Of a stretch of 6,366 bases of DNA, positions 1 to 6,366 are shown one piece after another. Position numbers and translations under genes: made by a program. The stretch spans positions 1-6,366 of the forward strand of contig JBCDBH010000347.1 of NCBI GenBank assembly GCA_039184055.1, read 5' to 3'. Numbering within the stretch: position 1 is the first letter of the stretch; each line of letters begins with the position of its first letter. This DNA comes from JBCDBH01 sp039184055 (GTDB lineage: Bacteria; Acidobacteriota; Thermoanaerobaculia; Multivoradales; J023). The notes under the pieces were generated by a model that saw only the letters and a list, made by a program, of their open reading frames with translations, was not told the DNA's origin and made no database searches.

Positions 1-1
1 A

Positions 2-175
2 AACGAGCTCGGTGATCTTGCGCTCGATGCCACGCGGCCGCGACACCTCGGGCTTCCTCGGCTCGTTCGGCCCATCCAGCTCGAGCCGCGGGTGCCCGGC
101 GCGGCCCAGGTCCGGCGGTGCATCGGGCACGCCCCCGCCGCCACCGCTCGCGCCCCGGGTGAGCCGTCAGGGTCG
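2..175 (+). other. C-to-A inter-domain linker, poorly conserved
   Basis: The first codons read ELGDLALDATR, which resembles the linker that follows C1 (DVPMLDATERRR at about 3218-3253). That suggests a condensation domain ends just left of the window. From the LDAT motif to the A1-core tyrosine (codon 176-178) is exactly 52 codons here, and exactly 52 codons in the second module. The residues between do not match, however. The second module has a readable VHRQVIERARTGPDRLAF segment, while this one is rich in Arg, Pro and Ala with no recognisable motif until APGEPSGSYRQL. The stretch is extremely GC-rich and includes a C-run near 130-142. It is either a divergent linker or a stretch with compensating base errors. 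Confidence 0.6.
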
Positions 176-3100
176 TATCGTCAGCTCGGTGATCAGGTGG
201 CCTTCGTGCGCGCCAAGCTGTCTTCGGCGGGCGTGACGACGGGTGACGTCGTGGCGGTGAGCGGCGATAGGTCGCCGGGTCTGATCGCCACCATGCTGGC
301 CGTTTTCGAACATGGTGCGGTGCTGCTCACCCTCGATTCGGCGCTTCCCGTCGAGCGTCGTCGGTTGATGGTCGAACGCGCCAAGGCTCGGTTGATCGTT
401 GCGGTGGGTGGCGAGTCGGCCGTCGATCCACCGAGTCACGAGCAGTCGACCTTCGACAAGCCGACGGTGCATGTCGCGGCGCGCCGGGTCGAGGCCACGG
501 CCGCCGATCCGGCACCCGTCGCGCCGGTCGACGGCCATTCACCGGCCTATGTCTTTTTCACCTCGGGTACCACCGGCACGCCCAAAGCGGTGCTCGGTCG
601 CCACGCTGGTCTGGGGCATTTTCTCGCCTGGCAACGTGACACCTTCGGAATCGGTCCGGGGGATCGGGCGGCGCAGCTCACCGGTCTCTCTTTCGACGTC
701 GTTCTGCGCGACGTCTTTTTGCCTTTGGTCAGCGGAGCGACTCTCGACATTCCCGAGCCCGACGATACGACCGACCTTCTCGCATGGTTGGCGCGACGCC
801 ACATGACGGTGTTTCACACCGTGCCCTCTCTGATGCAGAGCTGGCTCGGCGAGGCTGCCGACGACGCGCGACTGCCCGCCGTCGAGCGCTTGTTCAGCGC
901 CGGCGAGCCGCTTGTCGACAGTCTGGTGATGTCGCTGCGTCGGTTGTTTCCCAACGCCGAGATCGTCAATCTCTACGGTCCGACCGAAACCACCCTCGCC
1001 AAATGCTACCTGCGGGTTCCCGATCCGCCTTTCCCGGGTGTGCAACCGGTCGGTGAGGCGATCCCCGGAGCCCAGGCGATCGTGTTGCGTGACGACGGTC
1101 GGCCTTGTGGGATCGGTGAAGTGGGTGAAATCGCCATTCGCACGCCGTATCGCAGCGCGGGTTATCTCGACGATCCAGACGAGACCGCGCGCCGGTTCCT
1201 TGCCAATCCGACGCGTCATGATGCTGATGACGTTCTCTATCGCACCGGTGATCGGGGTCGTCATCGCGCCGACGGCCTGCTCGGGATTCACGGGCGACTC
1301 GATCATCAGCTCAAAGTTCGAGGGGTACGGGTCGAGCCGGCCGAGGTGACCGCCGTCTTGCTGTCGTTGCCCGAGGTGCGCGCCGGGGTAGTGGTCGGCG
1401 ATCGGGACGAGCGGGGTGAGAATCGTCTGGTCGCCTACGCGGTGGCCGATCAGGATGTGGCTGCCAGCTCGGATACGTATCGCGCCGATTTGCGCGCTGC
1501 ACTTGCCGAGCGTCTCCCAGCGGCCCTGGTGCCGAGTGTCATCGTGCGGCTCGACCGTCTGCCGCTCACCGCCAATGGCAAAGTCGACCGTCGAGCCCTG
1601 CCGGCGGTCGAAGCGGTGGTGGAGGAGGCGGGCACCCGCACCCCGCCACGTACCGATACCGAGAAGACCGTCGCGGCAGTGTGGTCGCGTGTCTTGGGTA
1701 TCGACGTGGTGATGGTCGAGGACGACTTCTTTCAGCTCGGTGGTCATTCCATCCTGGCGACCCGAGTCATCGCCCGGTTGCGTCACGAATTGGGTATCGA
1801 GCTCGGTCTTCGCGACCTCTTCGCGACGCCGACGGTGGCGGGTCTCGCCGCGCGGATCGATGGGGATGACCACGGCGAGGACGAGTCGCCGCTGGTCGTG
1901 GTGCCACGGTTGGACGAGGGCATGCCTCTGTCCTTCGCGCAGCAGCGACTCTGGTTTCTCGACCGGCTCGAGCCTGGGCAGACGTCCTACAACGTACCGG
2001 TCGCCATACGACTCGACGGTCCTCTGGATATCGAGCGTTTGCACACCGCCTTCGATCGGGTGGTGGAGCGTCACGAGTCGTTGCGCACCACGTTCTCGTC
2101 ACGTGACGGGGTGCCGGTGCAGCACATTCATCCACCTGGCGCGTGGTCGACGGAAGCTGAGCGGATCGATATCGGTGAGCTCGACGCCGCCGACTCGACA
2201 CGCATGATCGCCGATGTGGTCGATCGCCCCTTTGATCTCGAGACCGGGCCGCTGATCCGCTGGACCTTGTTGCGGGCCCGTGCGACGAGTCATGTGTTGG
2301 TGGTGGTCGTTCATCACATCGTCAACGATGCGCTGTCGCAACAGGTCCTGGTGCGCGACTTGGTCACCGTCTATCAGACCGGCGCGGAACTTCCCGCGCT
2401 CGATCTTCAGTATGTCGACTACGCGGCTTGGCAGCGGCACCGTCTCGACGACCGTCTCGCCGATCAGCTGACGTTTTGGCATCGAGCGCTAGCGGGCGTC
2501 GAGCCTTTGGCGCTCCCGACCAAGACCGTGCCGGGCGCGGCCGCCGATCGACGCGCCGCGGCGGTGGACGTCCACATACCCGCCACGTTCGGCGGTCGGC
2601 TGGCGGCGCTCGCCAAGACGGAGCAGGCGACGGTCTTCATGACGCTGCTCGCCGCTTTGTCGGTGGTGCTCGGACGATTGGCACGACAGGACGACGTCAC
2701 CATCGGCACGCCGATCGCCAACCGCGACCGGCTCGAGCTCGAGCCACTGATCGGCTTCTTCGTCAACTCCTTGGTCTTGCGGACCGATCTATCGGGAGAA
2801 CCGACGTTCCGCGAGCTGCTCGGGCGCGTACGGCGGATGGCCACCGAGGCCTACGACCATCGTGACTTGCCTTTCGAGAAGCTGGTCGAGGCGCTCGACG
2901 TGCCGCGTGACACCGATATGCCCCCGCTTTTCCGGGTCATGTTGGTCTTCCACACCGCGCGTGAAGACGCCGCACCACGAGCCGCGGAGAGCTCCGGCGA
3001 CCTCACCGGCGACAACATCACCGTCACCCCGGTCGCCATCCCGGCGACCCACGCCAAGCTCGATCTGTCGTTGGTCCTGCACCGCGAAGGCGATGCGTTC

Positions 3101-6100
3101 GTCGGTCGCTTCGAATACCGGACGGCGCTCTTCGATCGTCCAATGATCGAACGTCTCGCCGGTCAGCTCGAGACCCTGCTCGCGGGTGTAGTGGCCGATC
3201 CCGATCGCCCGGTGAGCGACGTGCCGATGCTCGATGCCACCGAGCGTCGTCGTTTGCTCGCTTGCAGTAAGGGAGATCGCGTCGCGGTGGCGCCGAAGCC
3301 CGTCCATCGACAGGTGATCGAGCGCGCGCGTACCGGTCCCGATCGATTGGCTTTCGTCACCGAATCGGGCGCGACCCTGACCTATGGTGAGCTCGTCGAA
3401 CAGGGGTCGCGTTGGGCGCGGGTGTTGCGTGGTCTCGGTGTCGGGCCGGAGAGAGTTGTCGTGGTGCTCGCGCCTCGCTCGCCGGCTCTGGCGATCGGTG
3501 CCTTCGCCGCGCTCGAGGCCGGTGGTGCCTATGTCGCGCTCGACCCCATCCAGCCCGTGGAGCGGGCGAATCTCGTCCTCGACGACGTTCGACCCGTGGC
3601 CGTGTTGACGGTCGGCACGGTTCCTGAAGGCTTGGTGTTCGACGGTCCGATCTTCGATCTCGACCGTGAGCCATCGGAGGTGGACGAAGATCCGAGCTCG
3701 ACCGAGCCGCTTCTCGACCAGCTCGCCTACGTTGTTTATACGTCGGGCTCGACCGGTCGCCCCAAGGGTGTCGCGCTGGCGCATCGTGGGCTGATCAACC
3801 TCGTCGCGTGGGGACATCGCACCTTCGCGCTCGGTCCCGACGATCACGCCACCATGGTGATCAGCCCGGGTTTCGACGCCGCGATTTGGGAGCTGTGGTC
3901 GGGGCTCGCGGCGGGACTGACGCTCCACGTACCCGACGCCACCACGCTCGCCGATCCACCGCGACTCGCCGCCTTTGTCGCCGATCGTGGCATCACCTTC
4001 GGCACTTTTCCGACCCCGCTCGGCGAAGCTCTGCTCCAGGCCGGTGTGCCCGAGCACGCGCGGATCCGTCAGGTCGTCGTGGGTGGTGATCGCTTGACCA
4101 TGCGACCACCCGCCGACGCGGGCTTCCAGCTCGTCAACGGCTACGGCCCCGCCGAGGCGACGGTCAGCGTGACGATGGCGTGGATCGAAGCCGAGGGCGA
4201 CGGGGATCTCGGCCCACCCGCGCTCGGCATGCCGAGCGACAATGTCCAGGTGCACGTGCTCGACCCACGGCTCGAGCCGGTGGCTTCGGGTGTGCCGGGT
4301 GAGATCGTCATCGGTGGCATCCAGCTGGCGCGTGGTTACGTCGGTCGACCGGCGACCACCGCCGAGCGATTCGTACCCGATCCGTTCGCCACCGAACCCG
4401 GATCACGGCTCTATCGCACCGGCGATCTCGCGACGCGAGACGAGGATGGCCGGCTCCACTTTGTCGGGCGGGCCGATTTCCAGGTCAAGATCCGTGGCGT
4501 TCGGATCGAGCCGGGTGAAGTCGAGACGGTATTGCGTGATCAGCCCGGTGTCGCCGAGGCGGTGGTCGATGCGCGGACGCTGGGCGCCGATCGTCGTTTG
4601 GTGGCCTGGGTGGCGCCCGACACCGGTCGCGAGCTCGATCCGACGGCATTGCGCGAAGCTCTCGCCGAGGCGCTCCCGGCGGCGATGGTGCCGGCGCACA
4701 TCGTGGTGCTCGAACGCTTGCCCCGTCGCGCCACCAGCCTCAAGGTCGATCGTTCTCGTCTTCCCGATCCCGAGGTCGACAACGTATCGGCGCGTGGAGC
4801 GGCGCCCTCGTCGGCGACCGAAATCGCGCTCGCGGCTTTGTGGCGCGAGCTGCTCGGTGTCGAGACGATCGGCGTCGACGACGATTTCTTCGCCCTAGGG
4901 GGCCATTCCTTGCTCGCCATGCGGGTCGTCACCCGGGTGCGGGATCGGCTCGGGGTGGCGCTGCCCGTCAAGACGCTTTTCGAGCATGCACGGCTCGGTG
5001 AGTTGGCCGCGGAGATCGATCTGCTCGAACGCTCGGCCGCTGGCCCGCTCGAGCCGGTGCCTCGTGATCGACCGCTGCCGTTGTCGTTCGCGCAGCGTCG
5101 TATGTGGTTTCTCGACCAGCTCGAACCGGGCTCGACCACTTACCACATGATCGCCGGCGTCCGGTTGCACGGTGAGCTCGATCCAGCCGAGCTGATTGCC
5201 GCTTTCACCGTGCTGGCGCATCGTCACGAATCGCTGCGTACCACCTTCGAACGAGGTGACGAGGGACCGGTGCAGGTGATCCACGATCAGCCGTCGGTGG
5301 ATCTGCGCCAATACGACCTCAGCCACGAGCCTGACGAGGATGCGCTCGATCGACTGGTGGGCGAGCTCGCCAACCAGCCGTTCGATTTGGCGCGTGGGCC
5401 CTTGGTGCGATTTCACGTCGTGCGCTTGGCGACCGACGAGCACGTGGCTCTTTTGATTCAACACCACATCGTGTCCGACGGGGTGTCGCAAAGCGTTCTG
5501 ATCCATGAGCTCGGTGAGGCCTACCGTGCGCGTCGCGACGCCCGAACGCCCGAGCTCCCGCCGCTCGCGGTGCAATACGCGGATTGGGCGGTCTATCAAC
5601 AAGCTCACCTCGACGATGCTCGGCTCGGTGAGCAGATCGACTATTGGCGTGACACTCTGGCCGACGCGCCGACGCTGATCCATCTGCCGCTCGATCATCC
5701 ACGACCGCCGGTGCGTGATCCACACGGTGCCCGGGTCGATCTGACCCTCGATGCCGCCGTGGTGGGAGCGCTCGATCGTCTTGCCCGCGCCACCGACGCG
5801 ACACCCTTCATGATTCTGATGGCGGCGTTGGGCGCCACGCTGCACCGTCATGGCGCCGGCGACGATGTGCTCATCGGTACGCCAGTGGCCGGTCGTGAGC
5901 GCACCGAGCTCGAAGGGGTCATCGGGTTCTTCGTCAACACCTTGGTGTTGCGTCTACGGCCGCGTGGCGACGTGTCGTTTCGTGATTTGGTGCGTGATGC
6001 GCGGGATCGTGCGCTCGATGCCTATGCGCATCAGGACGTACCCTTCGAACGCCTGGTCGAAGCGCTCGAGCCGCCACGTGATCTCGGTCACACGCCCTTT

Positions 6101-6364
6101 TTTCAGGTGATGCTCGCCTTCGAGGACGGCGCATCGACCACCCTCGATCTCGGCGACATTCGTCTCGAGCCGCTCACGGCGCGGACCGAGATCGCCAAAT
6201 TCGATCTCGTTCTCTTCGCCACGCGGCACCCCGAAGGGCTCGCCATGTCGCTTCAATATGCCACCGCGCTTTTCGAGGCCGACAGCGCGCGTGCGCTGCT
6301 GAACCGTCTCGGTCGTCTGCTCACCGCCGCGGTGGCGACACCGGATCTGCCGGTGCGCGAGCTG
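2..6364 (+). CDS. Nonribosomal peptide synthetase, internal fragment (A-PCP-C-A-PCP-C), open at both ends
   Basis: This frame builds a peptide on carrier-bound thioesters: adenylation domains select and activate amino acids with ATP, carriers hold them, and condensation domains form the peptide bonds. It is cytoplasmic; I see no signal peptide or membrane segment. About 2,121 codons run without a stop, and start and stop both lie outside the window. Domains by residue are A1 about 59-534, PCP1 550-620, C1 641-1076, A2 1101-1588, PCP2 1605-1676 and C2 1692 to the edge. Motifs seen directly include FTSGTTGTPK and YTSGSTGRPKG (A3), YRTGD twice (A7), GGHS twice (carrier), and HHIVNDA and HHIVSDG (condensation). 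All fall in one frame, so no frameshift is needed from 176 onward. Class is certain; product and substrates are not. No tailoring or release domain is visible. The linker beginning at position 20 suggests another C domain upstream, so A1 is probably not the loading domain. Confidence 0.97.
176..1603 (+). other. NRPS adenylation domain A1 (module n)
   Basis: This is an ANL-superfamily adenylation domain that makes an aminoacyl-AMP and loads it on PCP1. Core motifs in order are YRQL (A1), FTSGTTGTPK at 560-586 (A3), SFDVVLRDVF with the amino-group-binding Asp at 695-697 (A4), LYGPTETTLAKC at 971-1006 (A5), GEIAIRTPYRSAGYL (A6), YRTGD (A7), GRLDHQLKVRG from 1292 (A8) and NGKVDRRAL with the catalytic Lys at 1580-1582 (A10). 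All catalytic positions are intact. My alignment to the GrsA pocket gives D235 V236 R239 H278 F299 A301 L322 L330 A331 K517. The LRDVF, TTLAKC and RTPYRS wording departs from the common consensus and marks a distinct A-domain subgroup that I recall from cyanobacterial and myxobacterial NRPSs. The pocket resembles the Ser code DVWHFSLVDK at six positions, but Arg replaces Trp239, so I do not assign a substrate. Confidence 0.93.
1649..1861 (+). other. Peptidyl carrier protein PCP1
   Basis: This thiolation domain of about 70 residues follows A1 after a short linker. It carries DDFFQLGGHSILATRV; the serine of GGHS (codon 1748-1750) is the site where a phosphopantetheinyl transferase attaches the 4'-phosphopantetheine arm. 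The segment ends with DLFATPTVAGLAARI, the usual last helix of a carrier. It should hold the A1 substrate and donate the chain to C1. No key residue is missing. Confidence 0.96.
1922..3229 (+). other. NRPS condensation domain C1 (L-donor type)
   Basis: C1 forms the peptide bond between the chain on PCP1 and the amino acid on PCP2. Motifs in order are PLSFAQQRLWFLDRLEP at the N-terminus, RHESLRTTF, HHIVNDA at 2312-2332 (catalytic second His at 2315-2317, Asp at 2327-2329), a YVDYAAWQ segment, IGTPIANRDR, and IGFFVNSLVLR from 2750. RHESLRTTF and the N-terminal motif fit the LCL subtype, which agrees with the absence of an epimerization domain before it. The one oddity is the last residue of the active-site motif: Ala instead of Gly in HHxxxDG. 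The sister domain C2 keeps Gly. Length, about 435 residues, is normal. I expect it to be active, but this is not shown. Confidence 0.94.
3302..4765 (+). other. NRPS adenylation domain A2 (module n+1)
   Basis: A2 activates the second amino acid and loads PCP2. It begins with the VHRQV linker and LTYGEL (A1 core, Tyr at 3383-3385), then shows GAYVALD (A2), YTSGSTGRPKG at 3737-3769 (A3), FDAAIWELW with Asp at 3875-3877 (A4), a GGDRL turn, NGYGPAEATVS at 4136-4168 (A5), ARGYV (A6), YRTGDL (A7), GRADFQVKIRGVRIEPGEVE from 4466 (A8), and RATSLKVDR with the catalytic Lys at 4742-4744 (A10). The pocket reads D235 A236 W239 T278 V299 G301 G322 V330 S331 K517. DAW at the start and the GGDRL type resemble Leu (DAWFLGNVVK) and Phe (DAWTIAAICK) activators, so a hydrophobic or aromatic residue is the best guess. 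Two core motifs deviate: GPAE replaces GPTE, and SLKVD replaces NGKVD. Confidence 0.93.
4814..5029 (+). other. Peptidyl carrier protein PCP2
   Basis: This second thiolation domain contains DDDFFALGGHSLLAMRVV. The serine at codon 4907-4909 is the phosphopantetheine attachment site. It lies 1053 codons after the PCP1 serine, matching one elongation module. The C-terminal helix reads TLFEHARLGELAAEIDLLE. It accepts the A2 substrate, receives the chain through C1, and presents the extended chain to C2. Confidence 0.96.
5075..6364 (+). other. NRPS condensation domain C2 (L-donor type), runs to the window edge
   Basis: C2 would transfer the PCP2-bound chain to the amino acid of a third module beyond the right edge, so the synthetase continues. 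It starts with LPLSFAQRRMWFLDQLEP. It then has RHESLRTTF, a canonical HHIVSDG at 5462-5482 (catalytic second His at 5465-5467), YADWAVYQQ, IGTPVAGRER, IGFFVNTLVLR from 5921, and a C-terminal segment ending LNRLGRLLTAAVATPDLP. That last part is the usual end of the domain, so the catalytic region is complete and only the following linker is cut. Sequence style again indicates LCL; I see no HHILxxxxGD signature of a dual E/C domain near the N-terminus. Confidence 0.95.
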
Positions 6365-6366
6365 GC

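Larger units (their letters stand above)
176..6364 (+). repeat. Two tandem homologous A-PCP-C units
   Basis: The window holds two copies of the same domain order in one frame. Spacing between equivalent points is nearly constant: A3 motifs and A4 Asp 1060 codons apart, A10 Lys 1054, carrier Ser 1053, condensation HH 1050. The condensation domains are the most alike at DNA level, for example tggtttctcgacc near 1951 and again near 5104, and cgtcacga(g/a)tcg near 2070 and 5221. The A domains are much less alike and belong to different A-domain subgroups. This is the normal modular repetition of NRPSs rather than a recent exact duplication. Confidence 0.85.

Noticed and set aside
118..126. VHR in another frame as proof of a frameshift in the first linker
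   Set aside because: It sits 23 bases from the position expected by alignment with the second module, and the linker length there is already an exact codon match, so a simple single frameshift does not explain it.
695..1582. Assigning A1 as a serine activator
   Set aside because: Only six of ten pocket residues match the Ser code; Arg at 239 and Ala at 331 are major changes, and the A4-A6 wording is from a different subgroup.
539..2074. Long minus-strand open frame of about 511 codons opposite A1 and PCP1
   Set aside because: It is antisense to well-supported NRPS motifs, its translation is rich in Arg, Gly, His and Gln with no recognisable domain, and GC-rich coding DNA commonly lacks stops on the opposite strand.
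1922..2330. C1 as a dual epimerization/condensation or D-donor domain
   Set aside because: No HHILxxxxGD signature near its start and no epimerization domain before it; motifs fit the L-donor type.
2789..4255. Long minus-strand open frame of about 488 codons opposite the end of C1 and most of A2
   Set aside because: Same reasoning: low-complexity basic translation with no domain, fully inside the sense gene.
4242..4898. Plus-strand open frame of about 218 codons in another frame over A2
   Set aside because: Ser/Arg-rich out-of-frame reading; the overlapping sense frame carries all the A-domain motifs.
4895..5851. Minus-strand open frame of about 318 codons opposite PCP2 and C2
   Set aside because: Antisense to the GGHS and HHIVSDG motifs; no protein-like pattern of its own.
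1..6366. Cyanobacterial HIP1 repeats (GCGATCGC)
   Set aside because: GATC is frequent, but I did not find the full octamer, so it does not support a cyanobacterial origin.
1..6366. CRISPR arrays, tRNA or rRNA genes, insertion sequences, promoters or terminators
   Set aside because: The whole window is occupied by one coding frame, with no spaced direct repeats, RNA-gene signatures or terminal inverted repeats that I could see.

Overview
The whole 6.4 kb window lies inside one gene. A single + strand reading frame (codons beginning at position 2) runs from edge to edge with no stop codon, about 2,121 codons. It encodes an internal piece of a multimodular nonribosomal peptide synthetase (NRPS). 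Neither the start nor the stop of the gene is present, and there is no intergenic DNA, RNA gene, promoter, terminator or mobile element.

Layout in order: residual linker after an upstream condensation domain (2-175, poorly conserved); adenylation domain A1 (about 176-1603); carrier protein PCP1 (about 1649-1861); condensation domain C1 (about 1922-3229); adenylation domain A2 (about 3302-4765); carrier PCP2 (about 4814-5029); condensation domain C2 (about 5075 to the window edge, essentially complete). Equivalent motifs in the two units are 1050-1060 codons apart, the normal length of an elongation module. Each carrier has its phosphopantetheine-attachment serine (codons 1748-1750 and 4907-4909).

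Working together: A1 activates an amino acid and loads it on PCP1. C1 joins the PCP1-bound chain to the A2 substrate on PCP2. C2 passes the growing chain to a third module beyond the right edge. There is no epimerization, methylation, reductase or thioesterase domain here, and both C domains read as L-donor type. The visible part should therefore add two unmodified residues in mid-chain. My reading of the ten A-pocket residues is DVRHFALLAK for A1 (no confident substrate; resembles the Ser code at six positions but with Arg at 239) and DAWTVGGVSK for A2 (hydrophobic or aromatic, Leu/Phe-like).

Organism: a GC-rich bacterium (roughly two thirds G+C, strong G/C third-position preference). Motif style fits large NRPSs of Myxococcota, Actinomycetota or similar GC-rich secondary-metabolite producers, but the sequence does not decide the phylum. 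I see no wholly new system. The most unusual points are the divergent A1 subtype, weakened core motifs in A2, a changed HHxxxDG motif in C1, and the poorly conserved first 170 bases.
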